Assembly (NCBI RefSeq): GCF_014650915.1
Contig: NZ_BMVW01000003.1
Location: forward strand, 409,384-473,383
Direction of reading: 5' to 3'
DNA from: Streptomyces poonensis
Lineage (GTDB): Bacteria; Actinomycetota; Actinomycetes; Streptomycetales; Streptomycetaceae
DNA: 64,000 nt
Shown here: in pieces, positions 8,215 to 15,662 of the stretch
Layout of the letters: every line of letters begins with the position of its first letter
Position numbering within the stretch: the stretch's first letter is position 1
Position numbers and translations under genes: made by a program
Notes under the pieces: model-generated
The model's database searches: none
Told to the model about the DNA's origin: nothing
Seen by the model: the letters and a program-made list of their open reading frames with translations, nothing else

Positions 8215-9258
8215 TCACTTGAAGCCGGTGGACATGTACTGGTCGACGTTCTCCTTGTCGACGACCGCCGAGTACAGCGTCAGCGACGACGGGATCTCGA
8301 ACTCGGCGAGGCCGCTGATGCCCTTGCCCTGGCCGAGGGCGCGGGCGAGGTCGATCGCGGACGCGGCCATGGTCGGCGGGTAGAGGACGGTCGCCTTGAG
8401 CACGCCGTCGTCCTGCTTGATGGCCTGGAAGGCGGAGAGGGCGCCCGCGCCGCCGACCATCAGGAAGTCGTCGCGCCCGGCCTGCTCGATGGCCCTCAGG
8501 GCGCCGACGCCCTGGTCGTCGTCGTGGTTCCACAGCGCGTCGAACTGCGACTGCGCCTGCAGCAGCTGGGCCATCTTCGCCTGCCCCGACTCGACGGTGA
8601 AGTCGGCCGCCTGGCGGGCCACCTTCTCGATGTTGGGGTAGTTCTTCAGGGCGTCGTCGAAGCCCTGGGTGCGCTGTTTGGTGAGCTCCAGGTTGTCGAG
8701 CCCGGCGAGTTCGACGACACGCGCGTTCTCCTTGTCCTTGAGCTTCTCGCCGATGTAGTGCCCGGCGTTGAGGCCCATGCCGTAGTTGTCGCCGCCGACC
8801 CAGCAGCGGTACGCCTGCGGGGAGTTGAAGATCCGGTCGAGGTTGACGACCGGGATGCCGGCGCGCATCGCCTGCAGGCCGACCTGGGTGAGGGCCTTGC
8901 CGTCGGCGGGCAGGATGACCAGGACGTCGACCTTCTTGTTGATGAGGGTCTCGATCTGGCCGATCTGCTGGGCGGTGTCGTTGGAGCCCTCGGTGACCTC
9001 GAGGGTGACGTCCTCGTACTTCTCCGCGCGGTTCTTGGCGTTGACGTTGACGGCGTTGAGCCAGCCGTGGTCGGCCTGCGGTCCCGCGTAGCCGATGGTG
9101 ACCTGCTTGCCGGGCTTGTCGTCGGCGGCCTGCTGGTCGTTGGACGCGGGCTCGTCGTCGTCGCTGGGCTCGTTGCTGGTGCAGCCGGCGAGGAGGGCGC
9201 CGGCGCCGACGGCGGCGGTCCCGAAGAGCATCCTTCTGCGGCTCGTGAACTGTGACAT
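8215..9258 (-). CDS. Sugar ABC transporter substrate-binding lipoprotein (ribose/RbsB type)
   Basis: 347 residues. N-terminus TSRRRMLFGTAAVGAGALLAGC has a twin-arginine-like start and a lipobox LLAGC with acylated Cys26, so the protein is membrane-anchored outside. It is followed by a Ser/Asp-rich linker and a periplasmic-binding-protein type I fold (QVTIGYAGPQADHGWLNAVNVNAK; VDVLVILPADGKAL; GIPVVNLDRIF; WVGGDNYGMGLNAG; WNHDDDQGVGAL). It delivers a sugar to the permease and ATPase encoded just upstream (59 bp to the permease). The family binds pentoses, hexoses, inositols or AI-2; the ligand here is not known. Confidence 0.92.
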   Translation of the reverse strand: MSQFTSRRRMLFGTAAVGAGALLAGCTSNEPSDDDEPASNDQQAADDKPGKQVTIGYAGPQADHGWLNAVNVNAKNRAEKYEDVTLEVTEGSNDTAQQIGQIETLINKKVDVLVILPADGKALTQVGLQAMRAGIPVVNLDRIFNSPQAYRCWVGGDNYGMGLNAGHYIGEKLKDKENARVVELAGLDNLELTKQRTQGFDDALKNYPNIEKVARQAADFTVESGQAKMAQLLQAQSQFDALWNHDDDQGVGALRAIEQAGRDDFLMVGGAGALSAFQAIKQDDGVLKATVLYPPTMAASAIDLARALGQGKGISGLAEFEIPSSLTLYSAVVDKENVDQYMSTGFK

Positions 9259-9317
9259 GGCGGTGGGGTCCCTTCCCGTGCCGGGCCGTATCGGTCGTAC
9301 TAGGCCGTGCGGGCCGT

Positions 9318-10337
9318 TCAGGTGGTGCTTGCCGTGCGTCGCTGGACCAGGACCGCGGCGACGATGATCGCGCCCTTGGCGATCTGCTGGACGTCGGTCT
9401 GGAGGTTGTTCAGCGCGAAGATGTTGGTGATCGTGGTGAAGATCAGGACGCCGAGCACGGAGCCGACGATGGTGCCGCGGCCGCCGCTGAGCAGGGTCCC
9501 GCCGATGATCGCGGCGGCGATGGCGTCGAGCTCGTAGAGGTTGCCGTTGGTGTTCTGCCCGGAGCCGGAGAGCACGATCAGCAGGAACGCCGCGATGCCG
9601 CAGCAGAGCCCGGAGAGCAGGTACAGGTAGAGCCGCTGGCGGCGGACGTCGATGCCGGCGAGGCGGGCGGCCTCCGCGTTGCCGCCGACGGCGACCGAGC
9701 GCCGGCCGAACGTCGTCCGGTTCAGCACCAGCCAGCCGACGACCGTGACGGCGGCGAAGACGAGGACGAGCGGCGGGATGCCGAGCACATAGGCGTCGCG
9801 CTCGCCGAGGTCCAGGACGCTTCCGACGGTGACGACCTGGGTGCTGCCGTCGGTGATCTGCAGGGCGAGTCCGCGGGCCGAGGCGAGCATGGCGAGGGTG
9901 GCGATGAAGGGCACCATCCCGCCGTACGCGATGAGCACGCCGTTCACCAGGCCGCAGCCCACGCCGACGATCACCGCGGTGAAGAGGATGCCCGCGAAGC
10001 CGTACTCCTGGGTGGCCACCGTGGTCGCCCACACCGAGGCGAGGGCGACGATCGCGCCGACCGACAGATCGATGCCGCCGGAGATGATGACGAAGGTCAT
10101 GCCGACGGTGACGACGCCGATGACGGACGCCTGGGTGAGGACGAGCTGGAGGTTGCGGGTGTCCAGGAACTCGTCGGGCTTGGTGATGCCGCCGATGAGG
10201 ATCAGCGCGGCGAGGACGCCGAGCAGGGAGAGGGTGCGGACGTCGGCGCGGGCGAAGGCGACGCGCGGGCCGGTCCTCTCGCTCACCTGTGGCACCTTGT
10301 CGGCGCTGCCCCTGGGCGGTGATACGGGCTGCGTCAT
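9318..10337 (-). CDS. Sugar ABC transporter permease (RbsC type)
   Basis: 339 residues, about 8-10 membrane segments, BPD_transp_2 family. Seen: the diagnostic VGMTFVIISGGIDLSVGAIVALAS segment, NGVLIAYGGMVPFIATLAMLASARGLAL, and GGTLLSGGRGTIVGSVLGVLI near the end. The ATG at 10337 overlaps the ATPase stop as ATGA, implying coupled translation and fixed stoichiometry. It forms the membrane channel of the importer with the flanking ATPase and binding protein. Confidence 0.93.
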   Translation of the reverse strand: MTQPVSPPRGSADKVPQVSERTGPRVAFARADVRTLSLLGVLAALILIGGITKPDEFLDTRNLQLVLTQASVIGVVTVGMTFVIISGGIDLSVGAIVALASVWATTVATQEYGFAGILFTAVIVGVGCGLVNGVLIAYGGMVPFIATLAMLASARGLALQITDGSTQVVTVGSVLDLGERDAYVLGIPPLVLVFAAVTVVGWLVLNRTTFGRRSVAVGGNAEAARLAGIDVRRQRLYLYLLSGLCCGIAAFLLIVLSGSGQNTNGNLYELDAIAAAIIGGTLLSGGRGTIVGSVLGVLIFTTITNIFALNNLQTDVQQIAKGAIIVAAVLVQRRTASTT

Positions 10338-11920
10338 GACGCCGGGTTCCCTTCCGTGCGGCTCGTGAGGCTCGTGGGGCTGGTGGGTGGTACGGGGGTC
10401 ACGGGGCTTCCTTCCATGACCAGGTCGAGGACGCGGTGTTCGTCCAGTTCGCGGGCGGGGGCGCGGTGCACGATCCGGCCCTCGCGCAGGACGAGCACCC
10501 GGTCGGCGAGGCCGAGGACCTCGGGCACCTCGCTGGAGACCAGCAGGACGGCGAGGCCCTCGTCGGCGAGGCGGCGGACGACCGCGTACAGCTCCGCGCG
10601 GGCGCCCACGTCGACGCCGCGGGTGGGCTCGTCGAGCAGCAGGACCTTGCAGCCGCGCAGCAGCCAGCGGGCGAGGACGGCCTTCTGCTGGTTGCCGCCG
10701 GAGAGCGTGCGCACCGGGACGTCGGGGTTGTCCGGGCGCAGCGACAGCTCCCGTACGGCGGCCCGCGCGGCCCCGGACTCGGCGCCCCGGTCGATCCAGC
10801 CGCCGCGCGAGAAGCGGGACATGGACGACACGGAAACGTTTCTGGTGACGGACTCCAGCATCAGCAGCGCCTGCGCCTTGCGCTCCTCGGGAGCGAGCCC
10901 GAGCCCGGCGGCGACGGCGGCGCGGACACTGCCGGGCCGCAGCGGCTTCCCGTCGACGAGGACGCGGCCGGCGGTGGGCTTCCGCGCCCCGTAGACGGTC
11001 TCCAGGATCTCCGAGCGCCCGGAGCCGACGAGTCCGGCGAGCCCGACGATCTCGCCCGGGTGCACGGTGAGGTCGAAGGGCTCGAACTCCCCCTCGCGGG
11101 CGAGGCCCTGTACCTCCAACAGCGGTGTTCCGGTGAGCCGTTGATCGGTACCGGCCGGCCGCTCCGGGAAGACGTACTCCACGTTGCGGCCCGTCATGAG
11201 GGCCACGACCTCACGCGTCGGGGTGGTCTTCGCGGGCAGCCCGCTCGCCACCGAGCGGCCGTCCTTCAGCACCGTCACCCGGTCGCCGATACGGCGGATC
11301 TCCTCGAGCCGGTGCGAGATGTAGATGACGGCGACCCCGTCGGCGGTCAGGTCCGCGACGATCCGGAACAGGTTGTCGGTCTCGTCCGGGTCGAGTGCGG
11401 CGGTCGGCTCGTCCATGACGATGAGGCGTACGTCGTGGGAGAGCGCCCGGGCCATGGAGACGATCTGCTGCTGGGCGGCGGACAGGTCGCCCACGAGCCG
11501 GGCGGGGTCGACCTCGGGGTGCCCGAGGCGCCGCAGCAGCGCCGTCGTCGACTCCTTCGCCGCCCTGCTCCGTACGACGAACCCGGCGGCCGTGGGCTCG
11601 TGGCCCAGGTACACGTTCTCGGCGACCGACAGGTGCTCCACCAGGTCGAGTTCCTGGTACATGGTGGCGATGCCGCGGCGCACGGCGGCGATCGGGGACT
11701 TCAGGGTGACGGGTGCGCCGCGCCAGGTGATGGTGCCGTCGTCGGGCTGGTGGGCGCCGGCGAGGACCTTGATGAGCGTGGACTTCCCGGCGCCGTTCTG
11801 GCCGAGCAGGCAGTGCACCTCGCCGGCCTGGACGTCGAGGTCGACACCGTCAAGGGCCCGGACTCCGGGGAACGACTTGGTGATGCCGGACATGGTGAGC
11901 AGGGGTGGTTCGGGTGCCAT
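10334..11920 (-). CDS. Sugar ABC transporter ATP-binding protein (double-domain, RbsA type)
   Basis: 528 residues, two ABC ATPase domains. Domain 1 has Walker A GQNGAGKSTLIKV (about 41-53), signature region LSAAQQQIVSMARAL and Walker B LIVMDEPTAALD. Domain 2 has a degenerate P-loop (GLVGSGRSEILETV), signature LSGGNQQKAVLARWL and Walker B VLLLDEPTRGVD, typical of the ribose/galactose class. ATG at 11920 chosen because it gives the usual short lead (MAPEPPLLTMSGITKSFPGV). It is the first gene of the transporter unit and is preceded by a repeat-rich 237-bp spacer that separates it from the ROK regulator. Confidence 0.93.
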   Translation of the reverse strand: MAPEPPLLTMSGITKSFPGVRALDGVDLDVQAGEVHCLLGQNGAGKSTLIKVLAGAHQPDDGTITWRGAPVTLKSPIAAVRRGIATMYQELDLVEHLSVAENVYLGHEPTAAGFVVRSRAAKESTTALLRRLGHPEVDPARLVGDLSAAQQQIVSMARALSHDVRLIVMDEPTAALDPDETDNLFRIVADLTADGVAVIYISHRLEEIRRIGDRVTVLKDGRSVASGLPAKTTPTREVVALMTGRNVEYVFPERPAGTDQRLTGTPLLEVQGLAREGEFEPFDLTVHPGEIVGLAGLVGSGRSEILETVYGARKPTAGRVLVDGKPLRPGSVRAAVAAGLGLAPEERKAQALLMLESVTRNVSVSSMSRFSRGGWIDRGAESGAARAAVRELSLRPDNPDVPVRTLSGGNQQKAVLARWLLRGCKVLLLDEPTRGVDVGARAELYAVVRRLADEGLAVLLVSSEVPEVLGLADRVLVLREGRIVHRAPARELDEHRVLDLVMEGSPVTPVPPTSPTSLTSRTEGNPAS

Positions 11921-11997
11921 GACGGTTCCCCTCGGCGGGCGTGCGGGCCGGATCCAAGGCAGGGCAGGGCGGAGCACTGTGCGGACGGTGCGGTTCT

Positions 11998-12013
11998 GGT
12001 TACACGTGTTGCC
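11998..12013. promoter_or_regulatory. Palindromic candidate operator upstream of the ABC transporter unit
   Basis: The core acacgtgt is a perfect palindrome, extended by matching GG/CC ends (GGttACACGTGTtgCC). It lies about 80 bp before the ATPase start and next to the ROK gene, so it could be the ROK or another repressor's binding site. Position and symmetry are the only evidence. Confidence 0.35.
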
Positions 12014-12022
12014 ATGCTGACG

Positions 12023-12062
12023 TGACGTACTGACGTACTGACGTGCTGACGTGCTGACGTGC
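12023..12062. repeat. 8-bp tandem repeat, five units
   Basis: Five octamers in a row: tgacgtac twice, then tgacgtgc three times. They sit in the leader or promoter region between the ROK gene and the ABC ATPase gene. Each unit contains ACGT, so helical phasing of a regulator on repeated half-sites is possible but not shown. Confidence 0.92.
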
Positions 12063-12078
12063 GCAGGTGTGCGGAGCA

Positions 12079-12134
12079 GACGTACCGGGCGGGACGGACT
12101 GACGTACCGGGTAGGACGGACTGACGTACCGGAT
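12079..12134. repeat. 22-bp tandem repeat, about 2.5 units
   Basis: The unit ctgacgtaccgggyrggacgg recurs with a 22-bp period: gacgtaccggg occurs at about 12079, 12101 and 12123, the first two followed by a ggacgga block. It directly follows the octamer array in the same spacer and shares its tgacgtac core. Confidence 0.8.
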
Positions 12135-12157
12135 GTGCCGAGTGCGGTTACGCGGGT

Positions 12158-13339
12158 CTACGCGGGTGAGAACAGGTGGTCGCTGATGAGGCGGGCCGCG
12201 CCGATGACTCCGGCGGTGGGGCCCAGTTCGCCCAGCACGATGGGCAGGTTGCCGGTCGCCAGCGGGAGTGACTGGCGGTAGACCTGGGTGCGGATGGCGG
12301 CGAGCAGGTTGTGGCCGAGGCCGGTGACGCCGCCGCCGATCACCACCAGGCCCGGGTTGAAGAAGCTGACGAGTCCGGCGATGACCTGGCCGGTGTGGAC
12401 ACCGCCCTCACGGATCAGGCCGAGGGCGGTGGCGTCGCCCGCGGCGGCCGCGGCGGCGACGTCTACGGCGCTGAGGGCGCCGTGCGTCTCCAGTCGTGAG
12501 GCGAGTTCCGGTGAGCGTCCCTGCTGGGCGGCCTCCGTGGCGTCGCGGGCCAGCGCGGCGCCGCTGAAGTGGGCCTCCAGGCAGCCCCGGTTGCCGCAGG
12601 CGCAGGGACGTCCGTCGGGTACCGCCTGGATGTGCCCGATGTCGCCGGCGCTGCCCGTCGTACCGCGGTGGACCTCACCGCCGACGACGATGCCGCAGCC
12701 GATACCGGTGCCGATCTTGACGCAGAGGAAGTCGCCCACGGTGCGGGCCACGCCCGCGTGCTGCTCCCCCATCGCCATCAGGTTCACGTCGTTGTCGACC
12801 ATGACCGGGCAGCCGAGTTCCTGGCTGAGCACCTCGCGGACCGGGAACCCGTCCCAGCCCGGCATGATCGGCGGCGCCACCGGGACGCCCTCGGGGAAGC
12901 GGACCGGCCCGGGGACGCCGACTCCGGCGCCGTCGAAGCCCTCCGCGAGTCCCGAGGCCCGCAACTTGGCGGCCATGGCGAGGACTTGCTCGAAGACGGC
13001 GACCGGTCCCTCGCGGACGTCCATGGGCTGGTTGATGTGCCCGAGGATCTCCAGCTCCGCGTTGGTGACGGCGACGTCGACCGAGGTCGCGCCGATGTCG
13101 ACGCCCAGGAAGCGGAGCTGGGGCGCGAGCCTGATGTTGTGGGAGCGCCGGCCGCCGCGCGAGGCGGCGAGTCCGTCGGCCACGGCCAGGCCCGTCTCCA
13201 GCAGCCGTTCCACCTCGACGGCCAGCTTCGACCGGGAGAGGTCGACCTGGTCGCCGAGCTGCGCCCGGGAGCTGGGACCGCCGTCACGCAGCAGACGCAG
13301 CAGCCGGGCCTGGTGGGCGTTCGCGGGTCGAGCCGTCAT
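12158..13339 (-). CDS. ROK family transcriptional regulator
   Basis: 393 residues. N-terminal winged helix (about 8-65; QARLLRLLRDGGPSSRAQLGDQVDLSRSKLAVEVERLL) followed by a sugar-kinase-like ROK domain with ATP/sugar motifs FLGVDIGATSVDVAV and VGVPGPV, and the ROK zinc motif CACGNRGCLEAHFSG. Such proteins repress sugar genes until the sugar binds. It lies at the head of the sugar import and oxidation locus on the same strand, so it is the likely local regulator. GGAGGGG precedes the start region; a GTG three codons before the chosen ATG is also possible. Confidence 0.9.
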   Translation of the reverse strand: MTARPANAHQARLLRLLRDGGPSSRAQLGDQVDLSRSKLAVEVERLLETGLAVADGLAASRGGRRSHNIRLAPQLRFLGVDIGATSVDVAVTNAELEILGHINQPMDVREGPVAVFEQVLAMAAKLRASGLAEGFDGAGVGVPGPVRFPEGVPVAPPIMPGWDGFPVREVLSQELGCPVMVDNDVNLMAMGEQHAGVARTVGDFLCVKIGTGIGCGIVVGGEVHRGTTGSAGDIGHIQAVPDGRPCACGNRGCLEAHFSGAALARDATEAAQQGRSPELASRLETHGALSAVDVAAAAAAGDATALGLIREGGVHTGQVIAGLVSFFNPGLVVIGGGVTGLGHNLLAAIRTQVYRQSLPLATGNLPIVLGELGPTAGVIGAARLISDHLFSPA

Positions 13340-13502
13340 GCGTCTCACGAACCCCTCCCTGCCTCGATCGGCTGTGTACGTCAGGTGTCGGAAACCGGCC
13401 ACGTCCGTGTGGCCTGCTTTCGAGGGGAACGTAGCAGCGGGTGCCGCGCGGGGGAAGAAGTTGCACAGGAATTGGTGGCGACTTTTTCCACTCGCAGGAC
13501 AA

Positions 13503-13542
13503 AGAAGTGCCGAGCGGCCCGCGCGAGCCGCTCGGCACTTCT
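13503..13542. terminator. Strong hairpin between the GntR and ROK genes
   Basis: Perfect inverted repeat with 16-bp arms (agaagtgccgagcggc) and an 8-base loop. It lies between the GntR stop and the ROK start, both on the minus strand, and would end GntR transcription before the ROK gene. Confidence 0.8.
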
Positions 13543-13580
13543 GCGTCCTGCCTTCTGCGTCCTGCCTTCTTCGTCCTGCG
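13539..13580. repeat. 14-bp tandem repeat, three units
   Basis: Units ttctgcgtcctgcc, ttctgcgtcctgcc and ttcttcgtcctgcg follow one another. The first overlaps the 3' arm of the terminator hairpin. Ends 9 bp before the GntR stop codon. Confidence 0.88.
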
Positions 13581-13589
13581 CGCCGGGGA

Positions 13590-14267
13590 CTAGGAGCGCG
13601 ACCGCGCGTGGTACGTCCGCCGCGTGTACTCCGTGTGGGCGCGCATCACCTCGGTGGCGCGCTGCTCGTCGCGGGCCGAGATCGCCGCGATCAGTTCACG
13701 GTGCTCGATCCAGGACTGCCGGCCGCGCTGCCGGGCGACCGGCGTGTAGTACCAGCGGACCCGCCGGTCGACCTGGCCCGCGAGCTCGGCGAGGACCGCG
13801 TTGCCCGCCAGTTCCATGACCTTGGCGTGGAAGCGGGCGTTCAGGGCGACCGCACCGTCCACGTCGTCCCCGGCGACCGCGCGCTCACCCTCGGCGCACA
13901 GCTCCTCCAGGGCCGTGATGCCCGCCGTGCCCGCGTTCGCGGCGGCGAGCCGGGCCGCCTCGGCCTCCAGCAGGGTGCGCACCGTGAGGAGCTGGTCGGC
14001 CTCCTCCTCGGTCGGCTCGTGCACGAACGCGCCCTGCGCGGGCCGCAGATCGACCCAGCCCTCGGTGTTCAGCCGCTGCAGCGCCTCGCGCACCGGCTGC
14101 CGGGAGACCCCGAGATGGCCCGCGAGTTCGCTCTCGACCAGGTGCTGGCCGGGCTGGAGGGCACGCGTGGTGATGAGTTCGAGCAGGGCCTCGTAGACGC
14201 GGTCGCGCAGCGGGCCGGGACGTTCGAGCCGGGGCACGGCTCCCTGCGGCAGTCCTGTCGACAACAT
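13590..14267 (-). CDS. GntR family transcriptional regulator (FadR/FCD subfamily)
   Basis: 225 residues. N-terminal winged helix (about 18-85; LVESELAGHLGVSRQPVREALQRLNTEGWV) and an all-helical FCD effector domain (about 95-220; LLEAEAARLAAANAG, ARFHAKVMELAGNAVLAELAGQV, HRELIAAISARD), whose His/Asp residues usually bind a metal and a carboxylic acid. ATG at 14267 with GGAGGGGG upstream. It follows the KAS III gene on the same strand after a repeat-containing spacer; the target is unknown, though a nearby acid transporter of the OFA type is plausible. Confidence 0.9.
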   Translation of the reverse strand: MLSTGLPQGAVPRLERPGPLRDRVYEALLELITTRALQPGQHLVESELAGHLGVSRQPVREALQRLNTEGWVDLRPAQGAFVHEPTEEEADQLLTVRTLLEAEAARLAAANAGTAGITALEELCAEGERAVAGDDVDGAVALNARFHAKVMELAGNAVLAELAGQVDRRVRWYYTPVARQRGRQSWIEHRELIAAISARDEQRATEVMRAHTEYTRRTYHARSRS

Positions 14268-14376
14268 CGCGGTCCCCCTCCAGGGCAGCGGCAGCGCGGT
14301 GACCGGCCAAGCCAGTATGGATTGTCTTTCGTCTACAGTCTACGGTGCGCAATCGCGCCGAAACCCGACTCTCACA

Positions 14377-14430
14377 CCGAAATCCGGCCGCGCTCCGAAA
14401 TCCGGCCGTGCGCCGAACCCGGCCCTGACG
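14377..14430. repeat. 18-bp tandem repeat, three units
   Basis: Units of 18 bp beginning ccgaaatccggccg, ccgaaatccggccg and ccgaacccggccct lie in the spacer between the KAS III stop and the GntR promoter. A partial fourth unit (ccgaaacccg) precedes at about 14358. Confidence 0.8.
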
Positions 14431-14439
14431 CAGGGGTGT

Positions 14440-15378
14440 TCAGGGGCAGCGGACGACCTGCCCCCCGTACGACAGGTTTCCGCCGAAGCCGAACAGCAGC
14501 ACGGGGTCACCGCTCGTGATCTCGCCGCGCTCGACCAGTTTGGAGAACGCCAGCGGGATGCTCGCGGCGGAGGTGTTGCCGGAGTCGACGACATCGCGGG
14601 CCACCACGGCGTTCACCGCGCCGATCCGTTCCGCGAGGGGCTCGATGATCCGCAGGTTGGCCTGGTGCAGGACGACCCCGGCGAGGTCCTCGGGGGCGAA
14701 CCCGGCGCGCTCGCACGTCTCACGGGCGATGGCCGGCAGCCGGGTGGTCGCCCAGCGGTAGACGGCCTGCCCCTCCTGCGCGAACCGCGGGGGCGTTCCC
14801 TCGATCCGTACCGCGTGGCTCATCCCGGGCACCGATCCCCACAGGACGGGTCCGATGCCGGGTTCGGCGCAGCCCTCGACGACGGCGGCCCCCGCTCCGT
14901 CGCCCACGAGGACACAGGTGGAGCGGTCGCTCCAGTCGGTGACGTCGGACATCTTCTCGGCGCCGATGACCAGGGCCCGGCCGGCGGCGCCCGCGCGGAC
15001 GGCGTGGTCGGCGGTGGCGAGGGCGTGGGTGAAGCCGGCGCACACGACGTTGACGTCCATGACGGCCGGGGAGGGGATGCCCAGGCGCGCGGCGACCCGT
15101 GCGGCGGTGTTCGGGGAGCGGTGGGTCGCGGTGGAGGTGGCGACCACGACCAGGTCGACGGCATCGGGAGCGAGGCCCGCGGCGGCGAGGGCCTTGGCGG
15201 CGGCGTGGGCGGCGAGTTCGTCGACCGGCTCGTCGGGGCCGGCGATGTGGCGCGTACGGATGCCCACCCGGCTTCTGATCCACTCGTCGCTGGTGTCGAC
15301 CATCCCCGCCAGGTCCTCGTTGGTGAGAACCTTGGCGGGCTGGCAGTGGCCGACGGCAATGATACGCGAGCCGTTCAT
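14440..15378 (-). CDS. 3-oxoacyl-ACP synthase III (FabH-like KAS III)
   Basis: 312 residues, thiolase fold. Catalytic triad in FabH order: Cys113 in VVCAGFTHAL, His238 in LHQANLRI and Asn268 in DSGNTSAASIP; the C-terminal GFGGNLSYGGQVV is also standard. KAS III condenses a starter acyl-CoA with malonyl-ACP. The ATG at 15378 follows GAGGGGATCCCC. No FabD, ACP or FabF gene adjoins it, so this is probably an extra FabH, not the housekeeping copy, perhaps making a special acyl unit (inference). Confidence 0.9.
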   Translation of the reverse strand: MNGSRIIAVGHCQPAKVLTNEDLAGMVDTSDEWIRSRVGIRTRHIAGPDEPVDELAAHAAAKALAAAGLAPDAVDLVVVATSTATHRSPNTAARVAARLGIPSPAVMDVNVVCAGFTHALATADHAVRAGAAGRALVIGAEKMSDVTDWSDRSTCVLVGDGAGAAVVEGCAEPGIGPVLWGSVPGMSHAVRIEGTPPRFAQEGQAVYRWATTRLPAIARETCERAGFAPEDLAGVVLHQANLRIIEPLAERIGAVNAVVARDVVDSGNTSAASIPLAFSKLVERGEITSGDPVLLFGFGGNLSYGGQVVRCP

Positions 15379-15530
15379 GGGGATCCCCTCGTTGCCTGGG
15401 TGGGTAGCGGGATTCCCCAGTCTCATCAGTGACCGACGGGTAGCAGGGCGCGCGGAGAGACAGGAATGAGGCGCCCGGGTTGTGGGCTTCGGTCAGACCC
15501 TCGGACGCCCGAAGAGTCCGGGCGGCGCCG

Positions 15531-15662
15531 TCAGCCGGTGAACAGCTGGGTCGCCTTCCGCACGAGTTCGTACAGTCCGTAGCCGAGCGGTACGGCCACC
15601 CACAGCCACGAGAGGACGATCAGGCCCCGGCGGCTAGGCGGACTGCTGGCGTTCGGCGTCAA
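15531..15662 (-). CDS. MFS transporter small subunit-like protein (43 aa)
   Basis: A 43-residue protein from a TTG start at 15662 with GGGAGG six bases before it: begins TPNASSPPSRRGLIVLSW and continues LWVAVPLGYGLYELVRKA to the stop at 15531. One membrane segment (about 13-34) with positive residues on both sides. It overlaps the last 29 bp of the OFA-type MFS gene in another frame, so translation is probably coupled. Tiny proteins of this pattern are known beside oxalate/formate-type MFS genes in Streptomyces and are called MFS transporter small subunit; role in assembly or transport is unknown. Confidence 0.8.
   Translation of the reverse strand: MTPNASSPPSRRGLIVLSWLWVAVPLGYGLYELVRKATQLFTG

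Noticed and set aside
12023..12134. Possible CRISPR array
   Set aside because: The repeats are contiguous with no spacers of 25-40 bp and no cas genes are present; they are simple tandem repeats.
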